Shown in pieces: positions 7,697 to 17,784 of a DNA stretch of 64,000 bases (its first letter is position 1; every line of letters starts with the position of its first letter). Under the pieces are notes generated by a model. That model did no database searches. It worked only from the letters and a program-made list of their open reading frames with translations, and was not told where the DNA came from. The stretch is from Tenebrio molitor (lineage: Eukaryota; Arthropoda; Insecta; Coleoptera; Tenebrionidae), in NCBI RefSeq assembly GCF_963966145.1, contig NC_091047.1:25048001-25112000 (forward strand). The letters are read 5' to 3'. A program made the translations under genes and the position numbers.

Positions 7697-10354
7697 CCGC
7701 CGCCGACTCCGCCGAATGACCGGCCGCTCCCCGAGAAACCCGACCACCGACCACACGTCACCACCCAGATCTTAGGTGAGTGGTACTCCGCCCTAGTGGA
7801 CACCGGCGCCGCCGGCTCGTTCATTGGGGATTCACTTCGCGATAAGTGCTACCGGCACCTTCGCCCCGTCACCCCGACCATCCAGTCGGCCCGGATGGCC
7901 AACGGCCAAGTGGACACCATCACCGAAGCCTACTGGATATCCCTGAAAATTGGAACGAGGACCATTCGAGGAAAATTCCACCACCTGCCACATCTGCCGT
8001 CCGACCTCGTCCTAGGTATCGACGTACTGCGACAATACCCCTTCAGCATCGACCTGAAAGGGGGCAGCGCCTCGTTACAATCCCCAGCCGCCGTGGACGT
8101 GGTGCAGCCGACGCCGACGCACCCAGCATCACAGGTCAGTAACAGTCCGCCACTCATTCTCTCTCCAGATGAGGATCAGCGCCTTCGGCAGTTCCTCTCG
8201 GAAGAATTTCCGCTGGTTGACACCGTCCGAGGACTGACACCACTGGCCCAACACGAGATCCGTCTTCTGCATCCGGAACCTGTGAAGCAGCACGATTTCG
8301 ACATCCGCTACCGAAAGGGGGTCCTGAACCGGGTGGCTGACGCTCTCTCTCGGCAGCCCGCCACGGCCAAGGAGGAAACCACCCCCGAAGACCTGTTCGC
8401 ACTGGAAGGCGCCCCCGGATGTAGCTGGTACACAAAGATGCGACGGGAAGTGGAACAGAACCCAGCAGCTTACCCGGACTACTGCATCCAGGGTGATCGA
8501 CTCCACCGCCACTTCTGGGACATGTCCGACTCCACCGAGCCCGAGTTAAGCGACCCCTGGAAGCTGTGTGTCCCCAAACCGGCTCGAGCCGCCGTCCTGA
8601 AAGAGTGTCACGACAACCCCACTGCTGGTCATCTGGGGATCGCGAAGACAACCGCCCGCCTGGCGCTCCGGTACTACTGGCCCGGCATGTTCCGGGAGGC
8701 CGCCCAGTACGTCCGGAAATGTCCGTCGTGCCAACGGTACAAGACGCCGCAGCAACAACCGCCGGGGAAGATGTACCCGACACCAAACCGGCAGCCATGG
8801 GAGACAGTCAGCACCGACCTGGTGGGCCCTCTCCCTCGCTCCAGCCGAGGAAACTGCTACGTCGTCGTCATGCAAGACCGGTTCACCAAGTGGGTGCAGT
8901 GTCGAGCCGTCCGGAAAGCCACCGCCCGAGCGGTCACACAAGCACTCTACGAGGAGGTCATCACCCGATTCGGATGTCCAGTGACGGTGATCTCAGACAA
9001 TGGGACACAGTACTCAGGCACAACGTTTCGCACCCTCCTCCAGGAACTTGGAATTACACATCGGCTGACACCGCCATACACGCCCCAGGCAAACCCCGTG
9101 GAGAGGACGAACAAAACGCTGAAGACCATGGTGGCCCAGTTCTGCGAGGCCGATCAAAAGAAGTGGGACGCCCGTCTTCCGGAGCTGATGTTCGCCCTCA
9201 ACACCTCACGCCACGAGTCTACCAAGTACACGCCAGCGATGCTGAACTTTGGCCGCGAACTTGTGGTACCCAACGCCGTCCACCGCCCTGCACCCGGAAA
9301 TGCCGCCGCCGATCCGCCCGCCGACACCGCCGCCGACGAGGTCAAAGAAGCCGACGACGCCGTTCACCACTCCGAGAGACTTCGCTTGCTGAAGGACACC
9401 TTCGAGCTCGTCCGGGTGAACTTAGCACGCGCTTTTGCGAAACAGAGCAAGTATTACAACCTTCGTCACCGGGAGTGGCGTTGTCACCTAGGAGACCGCG
9501 TTCTCAAACGGGACCACCCTCTGTCATCCGGTGCCAAAGGTTTCGCGGCGAAACTAGCCCCAAAATACTCCGGCCCATACACCATCACGAAAGTCCTCTC
9601 TCCAGTGGTGTACAACCTTCAATCCCCATCCGGACAGAAGATCCTCCGGGCTCACATAAAAGACCTGAAGCCATACCAACCGCCCGACCCTCCAGCTGAT
9701 ATTGGCAACATTTTGCAGGATGCCAAATCAACGGTTGCCACCGCCGCCAAGCGGTCTGCCGAGCGTCCGCCAGCAGCTAAGTCGAAGACTGGCCGGCCAG
9801 GCCGCCCTCCTGAACGCAGCACGGCGGGCCGCCCTCGAGATCCGGGAGCGGTTCCGACGAGCACCGCGGAAGCCCCAGGAAGGAAGGACGGAGACCCGGA
9901 CCACCCGGAACGTCCGGAGCGCGCCTGCTCCGCCACAGCCGGACCCGACGCCAGTAGGCTTAACTGCCAACGGGGAAGCCTCCTCGCTCCCGCCGACCGC
10001 AACCCCATCGACCTGGACGCCTCCGTGGCACTCAACCTGGACCACCGCCGCCCCAGCCGCAACCACTGTAGTCGGCATCACGGCGTTGCCAACACAGGCG
10101 AACTGGCAACCCGCCGCCCCGCCCGTGCCGACACCGGAAGACCGCCTAAGACACCCACCGTGTCCCCGAGGGACGCATCCCCGACAGCCCCGCCGCCGAA
10201 GAATGAGGCGAGCGCCCACGGGGGAACGCGTGCTCCGGTACGTCCGGCCCGATGGGACGCCACTGGCAGCCGGAAGGACGACCGCAAACCCGGAACCCGC
10301 CGCCCACCGCCGTTGAGCCCGGACACCACAGGCAACAAGAAGAAACCGTTTTAA
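7661..10354 (+). CDS. pol: Retrotransposon Pol: protease and integrase, RT deleted
   Basis: The frame is open in -1 relative to gag. An aspartic protease core (LVDTGAAGSFI) lies near 7792. The protein reaches the usual start of the RT domain (HEIRLLHPEPVKQ) and passes directly at about 8290 to the end of RNase H (DIRYRKGVLNRVADALSRQ). No RT palm motif (YVDD-like) is present. Integrase follows: an HHCC zinc site (HDNPTAGH...CPSC), then D in STDLVGPLP, D in VISDNGTQYS and E in PQANPVERTN, and a GPY/F module (KYSGPYTI). The tail is rich in Pro, Arg and Ala. This copy cannot supply reverse transcriptase. The deletion is in frame, which is unusual for random decay. Confidence 0.88.
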   Translation, partial: RPRLCTLGEPVQPPPTPPNDRPLPEKPDHRPHVTTQILGEWYSALVDTGAAGSFIGDSLRDKCYRHLRPVTPTIQSARMANGQVDTITEAYWISLKIGTRTIRGKFHHLPHLPSDLVLGIDVLRQYPFSIDLKGGSASLQSPAAVDVVQPTPTHPASQVSNSPPLILSPDEDQRLRQFLSEEFPLVDTVRGLTPLAQHEIRLLHPEPVKQHDFDIRYRKGVLNRVADALSRQPATAKEETTPEDLFALEGAPGCSWYTKMRREVEQNPAAYPDYCIQGDRLHRHFWDMSDSTEPELSDPWKLCVPKPARAAVLKECHDNPTAGHLGIAKTTARLALRYYWPGMFREAAQYVRKCPSCQRYKTPQQQPPGKMYPTPNRQPWETVSTDLVGPLPRSSRGNCYVVVMQDRFTKWVQCRAVRKATARAVTQALYEEVITRFGCPVTVISDNGTQYSGTTFRTLLQELGITHRLTPPYTPQANPVERTNKTLKTMVAQFCEADQKKWDARLPELMFALNTSRHESTKYTPAMLNFGRELVVPNAVHRPAPGNAAADPPADTAADEVKEADDAVHHSERLRLLKDTFELVRVNLARAFAKQSKYYNLRHREWRCHLGDRVLKRDHPLSSGAKGFAAKLAPKYSGPYTITKVLSPVVYNLQSPSGQKILRAHIKDLKPYQPPDPPADIGNILQDAKSTVATAAKRSAERPPAAKSKTGRPGRPPERSTAGRPRDPGAVPTSTAEAPGRKDGDPDHPERPERACSATAGPDASRLNCQRGSLLAPADRNPIDLDASVALNLDHRRPSRNHCSRHHGVANTGELATRRPARADTGRPPKTPTVSPRDASPTAPPPKNEASAHGGTRAPVRPARWDATGSRKDDRKPGTRRPPPLSPDTTGNKKKPF
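9702..10316 (+). CDS. Possible third retrotransposon frame overlapping the pol tail
   Basis: A 204-codon open frame (+1 relative to pol) overlaps the low-complexity end of Pol. It has no strong start; the first ATG is at 9720. It shows an amphipathic Arg/Ala/Leu stretch and a more protein-like C-terminus (ERVLRYVRPDGTPLA). It could be a real extra ORF, or simply open because GC-rich sequence has few stops. No signal peptide or membrane segment is visible, so it does not look like an envelope gene. Confidence 0.3.
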   Translation: MATFCRMPNQRLPPPPSGLPSVRQQLSRRLAGQAALLNAARRAALEIRERFRRAPRKPQEGRTETRTTRNVRSAPAPPQPDPTPVGLTANGEASSLPPTATPSTWTPPWHSTWTTAAPAATTVVGITALPTQANWQPAAPPVPTPEDRLRHPPCPRGTHPRQPRRRRMRRAPTGERVLRYVRPDGTPLAAGRTTANPEPAAHRR

Positions 10355-10793
10355 TTTTCGAGAGACCGCCCTTTTATTTAACCTTTTTTTTCCAAGAAAC
10401 CGTTTTGATTTTTTTTTCTTTTCTCTTTTCAAGAAACCGTCCTTATTTTAATTTTCCAAGAAACCGAGAAGACTGATTTGTACCTGAAGAATAGATGTTT
10501 TAATTTTGTACACCGCCGTTTCAATGACCTTCCCCCCCCCCCCCAGGAAGCCGGAAATCAGGCCGTACCTGAGGGGGGAGCCGAGGAAGGTGGAAGAAGA
10601 CTTCCGTTTCAAGTTTCACCAACCCGAGAGAACCCGATTCCCAGTCAGCCGTCTCAACCTGGGTCACCGCCGACGCAAGGAAGGAGCCACCGACCGGAAA
10701 GCCCGCCGGAGAAGAAAAACCCCGCCGTCCGACCCCGCCCCACCGGGAGGAAGAACCCTCAGAAGGAGCGACGCTGCGCGACCCTCCTTTTCC

Positions 10794-10808
10794 GAAGAAG
10801 GAGGGGTG
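10794..10808 (+). other. Polypurine tract
   Basis: GAAGAAGGAGGGGTG abuts the TG that begins the 3' LTR, as expected for the plus-strand primer of reverse transcription. Confidence 0.75.
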
Positions 10809-11925
10809 TGTAACGAAGTTACTTAGGAAACGCTCCCGGTGGCGGAAAAATTCCGTTCTTTCTCCGAGCCGGGCCAGAAAATTAGCGCGGAGCCGGCTAC
10901 CTCAACCGTGTCCACCGAATCCGCCCCGGAACCCGTGTTTCTTCCGGCCGACAATACCCGGACTCCGCGCTGAACAGAGCTCCCCCACCGCCACAGCCGC
11001 GAGTCAACGGCCGCGCGCAGCCATCGAGGCAATAAAAGGCCCGCGCAGAGCCTGCAGAGGGCATTCCGATTCCGGCCCGATTTCCGATTCCAATTCCATT
11101 CCGAGCACCTCCCGACTCCTAGCACCAGCTCCGAACCGGCTCCCAATACACCTCCGACTCCGCTTCCGACCCCCCGACTTCCGACCCGTTCGCTCCCCTA
11201 GTGAGCGAACCAGGTCATCCCCTGTTTCCGGCCCGTTCGCTCCCCTAGTGAGCGAACCAGGTCATCCCGCTCATCCTGTGTTTCCGGCCCGTTCGCTCCC
11301 CTAGTGAGCGAACCAGGTCATCCCCTGTTTCCGGCCCGTTCGCTCCCCTAGTGAGCGAACCAGGTCATCCCGCTCATCCCCTGTTTCCGGCCCGTTCGCT
11401 CCCCTAGTGAGCGAACCAGGTCATCCCGCTCATCCCTTGTCTCCGGCCCGTTCGCTCCCCTAGTGAGCGAACCAGGCCTCCCCCAATCCCCCCCCCGGAT
11501 CCCGTCACACCCCCGCAGCCCCGTCACACCCCGACCGGTCCTCTCGCTACGCCGCCAAGAGGAAGCACGCCGCCAAGAGGAAGTTCCAGGGCCGACCGAC
11601 GTAAGTACGAACACCCTCTTATCTTCCTTGCCGCCGAGGACATCCCCCAGGTCACGGGCACCATCCCCGGAGGATCTCGCCTTCACCAAGTGGTCCCCCT
11701 TGTACATAGTGTAAATAAAGGTTTTGCGACGACTGTTTGTTTGTTTGTTTCCCCCCTTACCCCACGCCCTGACAGCCGACCCCTGGACACCGTCACTCCG
11801 CAGAGCTACCCCGGCCGTGTGGCGTCCCACCACAGCCGAAAAAAGGGACTGGCGCTCGAGGCATACCGCGACCGACCGGCGTCAAATTGCATCCCGTGAC
11901 GTCACCACCGGAAGTGATCGTCACA
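10809..11925 (+). repeat. 3' LTR (1117 bp)
   Basis: It is nearly identical to the 5' LTR; the 3-bp length difference comes from the C runs near 11479-11497. It ends TCACA and is followed by the AGTT target duplication and the resumed kinase reading frame. Confidence 0.92.
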
Positions 11926-12818
11926 AGTTGATCGACTCATTTAAAACATTTTCAGAGAACGGTATAAATGTAAAACGGTTATTTGGAAAAACCCTGGAAG
12001 AAGTATATAATTTGCTTAAAGGTGAATTAAAGGAAGATATTTTGGATAAATGGGGAAATTTTAAAGGCAATTTGGAATCAGGACTTGAGGAAGTGAGAGA
12101 AAATTTTAGTGGATTGAAAGTCATTACTCACGGTGATTGCTGGAACAACAATTTTATGTTCCATATTGATGTAAGTAACCAATTACTCTATATAGACTGA
12201 AGTGTTTACCATATTTTTTTAATAAACATTTTTGATTTCTTATGAGTCAACAATAGTACTGCTTCCAGATATACATAGTACAGTACATAGAATGGTTTAT
12301 AAATATGAGTATGATAAAACGATCCACCTTGCTCTGCACCAACCGAGCTTTCTAAAAAAATTAATTTCATTTTTTTTTCTTGTAGAATGAGACGAATTTA
12401 CCTTCGAACGTCTTGATTTTGGACTGGCAGTTGTCAAAATTAGCTTCACCCATACATGACTTGTCATATTTCTTATTTGCTTGTATATCAGAGGAGGATC
12501 TAAAAGACTTGGATGCTGTTCTACAAACATATTACATATTACGAATCTTTTTCGAATCACCTCATAAAAATGGGAAGTGATCCTTTAAATCAGTTCTTAA
12601 TCGAGTGGAAAAAGTACAGCAACTATGGCATTCTCTTCGCTTCTTTAATAGCAAAGATGTTATCACTTAACAAAGACGACCTTCCTGATTTGGCAAAAAT
12701 AGCAGAAAAAGGCAAACACCTAATCGATGCATTTAACATGAACGTCAAAGACAAAACCAAATTCAAGAATAGGATGAAAACTATTGTAGAGTTTGTTGCT
12801 GAAAATGATCTTATCTAA

Positions 12819-14314
12819 ACTGGAATGTAAACTGTTAAAACACCCATAAATTTTAAATAAAACTGAAATAAAAATTGACTTTCATCTAGATCCTTATCTT
12901 CATTTTAAATCTTCGGCCATGTTCATATCGATCTCCTGTCCAGATCTTGAAACATTTTTATCTTGGTCTTAATTGTAGATTTTCATCAGCCTTTTCTATG
13001 TTGATCTTGGTTCTGTCTTCACCACCCTCATCTTTATCTTTATCTGTGTTCATCTTTATTTTCAACATAGAACTTCACATCTACTTGTCATGATATTCAT
13101 TCTAGATTTTGAAACATCACCATCTGTATTTTAATTCTAGATCTTAATCTTTCCGCATCTAGAGTGAAATCAATCTTCATTTGTATCTGCATTCTAGACC
13201 TGAATCTAGAGATCCTGATTCACTGCAGATCTATTTCCATCATGATCTTCGGCTTCGCCCAATATTTCTTAAATGCCTATGATTCTGATTCTGATAGAAC
13301 CTTATTTATCCTTATAGTAGTGTAAAAAAAGTACTATAATGAAAAAAATTTCGAGAAAAAATTTCAAAATTATTTATTATCTAGGCATATTTAGCAATTG
13401 ACAACATCTCTGTTTCAAAGAAGATTTAATTTTAATGTGTTTTTGGGGAATGCCTTAGTGGGGCCATTTTTCACCAATGAAGCTGTAAATTAGCATAATA
13501 ATAACTCTAACAAATTAGAAAAATTTGTTTTATCTCGTTTCTCTTTGTTTTCTTCATTCTCAATTTTAATTGTATAGAGTCAGTGATTTAGAATGATTTT
13601 TAGATTTGTAATCCAACAATATGTACAGTCGCGGACAGGAAAAAGTAGGAGAATGATTTTTGGCTAATGTATGTAAGTCTGTTTCAAATTATTTTACTCT
13701 TTCTATGGTTACTATATTTATAGTTTATCATCTATTTTGTGTTGCATATTTTTAATTTCATTAGTATTACTTGTTCTTTTCTTATTAAATTTTTGAAATA
13801 AAATTTCTCATTTTCTCAAAAAAATTGTTACGTAAGGTACCAAATATTTCGATTCATCATTTAGAGTAGGAAGGTCTATCAGAAAATGAAGTAAAAATGG
13901 GGTTTGTCATTTAAAAAATTGGTGATGACGTCATAGGTCAAAAATGGATGACGTCATGAACAAGCGAAGTAACTAAAAATAGACATTATGAAAAATAAAA
14001 ATTGACTTGATTCAGCGTTTTCGACAAATGTCATTAGTTTTGAAATTACTGAATTAATTAGTAGTTTCCACAATGCAACGTAGGTTTTCTCGTAATTTTT
14101 TGCTTCGTTTTTTTCTGTAAAAATATCATTCAAGAGAAAATCGGTAACCAGGCTTGCACCAAAAAGTCAAAACATTACATTGATGCCATGACCAGGATGA
14201 TTCCAAAAAGTCGACACATTACAGTACCTTTAGGTACTTATCAAGTCCTACTTTGTTATCTATTTTCCTGAGACATTCGCAATTCCAATCTCATTAACAC
14301 TTCCAATCTTTATA
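12819..14314. other. Cryptically simple and AT-rich intergenic DNA
   Basis: About 12880-13320 is a degenerate mixture of ATCTT, TTCAT and TCTAGATCTT words, with no exon. Two perfect TGACGTCA palindromes lie at 13926-13933 and 13949-13956. The rest shows no gene. Confidence 0.5.
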
Positions 14315-14617
14315 CAGGGTTATTCACGAGAAACTTCCGATGAAAATTTCGTTATATGCAACCCAAAATACAAGAAACCCCTATTTTGTTTAATTCGAAA
14401 AAGTTAACAATCCAAGTAGCTTGATACTTTCTCTTTTTTGAGGTTATAAGCAAAAGTTAATATAAATGTGAAAACTGACATGACAGACAATAAGGGCCAG
14501 CAATCGTTGATTCAAGTATTACTTTTTATAAATTTAGGAAGCTAGTAGCTATTGGAAATTGTAGTTTCGCTTGCATATAACGAAATTTTCATCGGAAGTC
14601 TCTCGTGACTAACGCTG
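14315..14617. mobile_element. Tc1/mariner-type MITE
   Basis: CAGGGTTATTCACGAGAAAC at 14315 is imperfectly inverted at the right end, and the arms run about 50 bp (GAAAATTTCGTTATATGCAA). TA flanks both ends. A similar terminus bounds the element at 63505-63995. Confidence 0.75.
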
Positions 14618-14703
14618 TACAATAACTGGATGGTAAAAAAAAAAACAAAAAAAAAGACAAACGATATTAGAATGCAAAACTTTTTTATACAAATCACTTT
14701 ATA

Positions 14704-15014
14704 CAGGGTTATTATAAATGATTGTAGTCCAAGCTGGCGTAAAAACTGAATGTAAAATTTATGGTTGCCGCTCCATATAAAATTTTTCAAAATAATGTGA
14801 GTAAGTGAATACCCACCGTTCACACAGAGGAGTTAAAGAACTCAGTATTGTTAGATTCAATCGTTAATTTAAAAAGAAATAAACAAAATTCTCATCACCG
14901 CACTTTGCACCTAAAAAATGACAGTGCCAAAAATTGACAGTTCACAGTGAGGCGGCAAAAACTTCATAACATGGGCATGGCTTGCTTCGACTAAAATCAT
15001 TTATAATAACCCTG
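14704..15014. mobile_element. Tc1/mariner-type MITE
   Basis: CAGGGTTATTATAAATGATT at the left is inverted as AATCATTTATAATAACCCTG at the right, between TA dinucleotides. No transposase is encoded. Confidence 0.75.
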
Positions 15015-15016
15015 TA

Positions 15017-15600
15017 TAAAGTACTCGTATAGGGAATTTTATAGCAAGTAAGGTTAACCAAACTCCTGCACCCTAGAAATTCACATTTCTTAACATCGGT
15101 TACAACTTTATGGACAAGAAAATATACATTTTTTTGTTTATTATTTGTAAGATGATCAAAATTTACTTTATCACTTATAATCACGAGCAAATTTAATAGA
15201 TAATTCTCAAAGCTCATTTATCTTATCTGGTTTTTAAAAGCAAAGCCACGAGTGGATATGGAAACATATTTCAACACCAATGTTTGAGATTATTATCTAA
15301 AGAAATGTTTCTTTTAATTTTTCACACATTATACACTTTTAGAGACAAACCTAGAAATATAATAATTACGATTCCGAATTTTATATTTAAATGTGGAGTC
15401 TAAAAGTTGGTGGCTTAGTTGAATATGCCATATGCTTCATAACATGAGTGAGACTAGTATCGCCGATAGGTGGTGCTCCTGGACGTAGTGGAAATCTGTC
15501 TAATAGTTTGTCTAATGTTGCGAGACTGGCGGCACATCCAAAATTTGTGTGGGTTTTCAACGCCAACTACGATGGTACAATATTTTATGATGACCCTGTA
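15017..15600. other. Intergenic DNA with a transposon end at 15600
   Basis: The stretch ends ATGATGACCCTG-TA, the same type of terminus as the preceding MITEs. Directly after it begins the sequence shared with the region upstream of kinase 3 (GCTGAATAAA...). The element therefore lies exactly at the edge of the paralogous promoter block. Confidence 0.5.
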
Positions 15601-15948
15601 TAAGGCTGAATAAATCCTATTTAAAAATATTTGAAATGGTGACGTCTTGTACACGTATTTACCTAAAATAATTCTTAAAAAAATTATGAATTCTACGTAT
15701 TTATTTTAATCAGTGAATCCCATTAAGTGCCGGACTGTATTTACAAATGAAATATCTAATGATAATTACTAAAGAATAAAGATTAAGGGCCAGTTTATAA
15801 AAAGAGAATGAAACATTTAACTCGAATTAAATTTTCATGCGCGATTAACCCATGAATCTGAAACTTCGATTGGTTCAATCTGGTTCTAAGTTCCACTCTT
15901 TGGACGATAAAAAATATTGAAGATTAGATAAGTAAATCATTTGGCGCC

Positions 15949-15956
15949 TATAAATA
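15949..15956 (+). promoter_or_regulatory. TATA box of CHK kinase 2
   Basis: TATAAATA lies in a block conserved with kinase 3 (41550). Its distance to the ATG has been lengthened by the 137-bp MITE at 16015. Confidence 0.6.
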
Positions 15957-16014
15957 ACGTATCTTGGCAATTTCTTTCCAATTTAGTTTTGGTGATACTG
16001 CAATACTACACTTA

Positions 16015-16151
16015 GGCCCGTATTCACCAACGCCAGTTAAAGTTAACTGTAGGTTAAAATATACGAAAACATTGTTATAACAATAGGTAACTAAAGTAAC
16101 AAAGTATTTTAACCTACAGTTAACGTTAACTGGCGTTGGTGAATACGGCCG
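16015..16151. mobile_element. Harbinger-like MITE in the kinase 2 5' leader
   Basis: The ends are inverted: GTATTCACCAACGCCAGTTA near 16019 and TAACTGGCGTTGGTGAATAC near 16127. TTA flanks both sides (16012-16014, 16152-16154). Kinase 3 lacks the insert and reads CACTTATTTGATAAAAATG straight through, giving an empty-site reference. A TTA target and GG-rich ends fit PIF/Harbinger. Confidence 0.82.
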
Positions 16152-16164
16152 TTATTTGATAAAA

Positions 16165-17451
16165 ATGAGTAATGTTAGTGATATTCCAAACCAACTCACT
16201 GAAGTGCTCAATAAAGTCGGCAAAAGACTTAACTTAAAAAAATTTTCTTTAAATCTAAACCTGAACACTCTGAAAGGAGATGGATTTGTGGGTGATTTTT
16301 ACAAGGTGTCCATTACAGATGACGAGACAAAGAAGAAATACGATTTAGCCGTCAAAAAAGCGCCAACAGAGAAAATAAGGAGAGAAGAAAGCCGCGTAGC
16401 CTTGGCTTATAAAAATGAAATATTTTTCTATTCGGAAATCTGTCCCGCTTTTAAGAAATTTGAAGAAGATCATGGCATATCGAAACCTTTCAATTCTGTT
16501 CCCGAATATTTCGTCAGTGATGATCAACTGGAAAAAGAAATTATAGTCCTCCAAGATATCACAAAAGAAGGATTTGTATTAAGAGACAAGGAATTGTTGT
16601 TTGACGACGACCACACAAGATTTATATTTAAAACTTACGGACATTTCCACGCCATTTCATTTTGCTTGAAAGAACAGAAACCTGAAGAATTTTCGAGATT
16701 GACTAAATCACTTAAGAACATTTGGAAAGATATCTTTGAAAAAGGAAGCTTTTTTAATATAATCAAAATTCATGTCGAAACCGCGTACGAAGCATTAGAT
16801 CCTAGAGAGCATACAGAAATAATGGTAAAGCTTAAAAAATACATCGAAAACTGCAAAGAAATATTTTATGAAAGTATAAGTTGTACTGGAAAATATTTCG
16901 GAATCCTTCACGGAGACTGTTGGTCTAACAACATGATGTTTAAGTATCAGGTAATAATTTGTGTTTGTTTTTAGTGAAAGCTCATTACGGTTTTGTAGGA
17001 TCCACAAAATCATTCTAAAGTGGAAGACATGAATTTATTAGATTTTCAACTGTGTATGATTGGAAATCCTGTTTGTGACCTGTCCTACTTCTTTTACTCC
17101 GGAGGCTCAAAAGAACATTTCGACAAATTAGAAAATTACCTTAACATTTACCATGAAAGCTTTTCCAAAGCTGCGAAGAACTTGGGTAGTGATCCGGAGA
17201 AAATATTTCCCAGAGAAGCTTTAACTCGTGATTGGAAAATACACTCAAGATTTGGATTGCTGTTATCGCTTCTTCTAACAAAAATGAAATTAGTTAGTAA
17301 AGAAGATAGCGAAAGTATGATAAATACTGCAAACGAAAGAACGGAACTTGACAGTGGAAAGCTGTTTATGGATTTGAATTATAATGAAATATTATACAAG
17401 AAGAGAGTCCGAGACATTTTGGTACATTTTCATGAAACGGATAATTTATAA
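16165..17451 (+). CDS. CHK/ecdysteroid-kinase-like protein 2
   Basis: The exons are 16165-16950 and 16999-17451, with a 48-bp GT-AG intron, giving 412 aa. The CHK (DUF1679/EcKinase) family are soluble enzymes with a protein-kinase-like fold that phosphorylate small hydroxylated molecules; ecdysteroids are the best-known substrate, so the actual substrate here is unknown. Seen in the sequence: a glycine loop region LKGDGFVGDF (about 36-45), a nucleotide-binding Lys in LAVKK (about 61-65), catalytic HGDCWSNN (249-256), metal-binding LLDFQ (275-279), and CDLSYF after it. The ATG at 16165 is preferred to the in-frame TTG at 16156. It is a tandem paralogue of kinase 3, with identical exon lengths. 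I see no lesions. An AT-rich 3' end follows at 17452. Confidence 0.9.
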
Positions 17452-17784
17452 ATAAATAATTTTAATATTTTATATAAAACAGCATATAAATGTTCAAGAA
17501 AAACTAAACTTCCTATTGTATATAGTTACTTCACGGTTCTTCGGGTTTAATAAGCGGGCATAACTAAGAACAGTGACAACGTTTATTCACATTAATTTCA
17601 TTACATATTTAAGTACACGAGCCCGAGACTAACCACGACGCTCCCTTATTCACCACTCTCTCTAAGATTGTACTACCAACCTCGAGCACAAAACTTACCG
17701 TAAGGTGGGCGCTAAATTTAAATTTGATTCCTTTAATACTACACTATTAAAAAAATTATTCTTAATGATTCTAACATAACAAGT
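17452..17784. other. Convergent intergenic spacer
   Basis: Kinase 2 (plus) and synthetase A (minus) end toward each other here. Only AT-rich sequence and possible polyadenylation words are seen. Confidence 0.5.

Larger units (their letters stand above)
4528..11925 (+). mobile_element. Ty3/gypsy LTR retrotransposon lacking reverse transcriptase
   Basis: The element is 7.4 kb and flanked by the 4-bp target duplication AGTT (4524-4527 and 11926-11929). Its order is LTR, lysine-tRNA-type primer site, a tandem-repeat leader, gag, protease, a deleted RT/RNase H region, integrase with a GPY/F module, a purine tract, and LTR. Integrase at the end of pol and the 4-bp duplication place it in Ty3/gypsy. 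The lysine primer site and ~1.1-kb LTRs recall the Osvaldo clade, which is an inference. The LTRs differ by one substitution and a few homopolymer lengths, so insertion is recent. GC content is far above the host flanks. Confidence 0.92.
3980..12818 (+). pseudogene. CHK/ecdysteroid-kinase-like gene 1, split by an LTR retrotransposon
   Basis: The start (ATG 3980) and first 183 codons are intact. They include a glycine-rich loop-like GDGFLGDI and a lysine in VLKCSK, as in the CHK (DUF1679/EcKinase) family of small-molecule kinases. The frame then enters the retrotransposon at 4528 and resumes in frame at 11930 after a 4-bp target duplication. The second part has the catalytic HGDCWNNN, an exon end at 12170 (GTAAGT), and exon 2 from 12386 with the metal-binding LDWQ. 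In exon 2 the 7-mer ACATATT is duplicated in tandem (12527-12540), which shifts the frame. The C-terminus then continues in another frame to the stop at 12818, with AATAAA near 12857. Two independent lesions make loss of function likely. Without them it would match kinases 2 and 3 in architecture. Confidence 0.85.

Noticed and set aside
8154..9699. Long frames on both strands overlapping pol
   Set aside because: They are shadows of the integrase-coding frame in GC-rich DNA; only the pol frame contains family motifs.
16156..16164. Upstream TTG start for kinase 2
   Set aside because: The ATG at 16165 matches the family N-terminus, and the TTG lies in the leader sequence shared with kinase 3.
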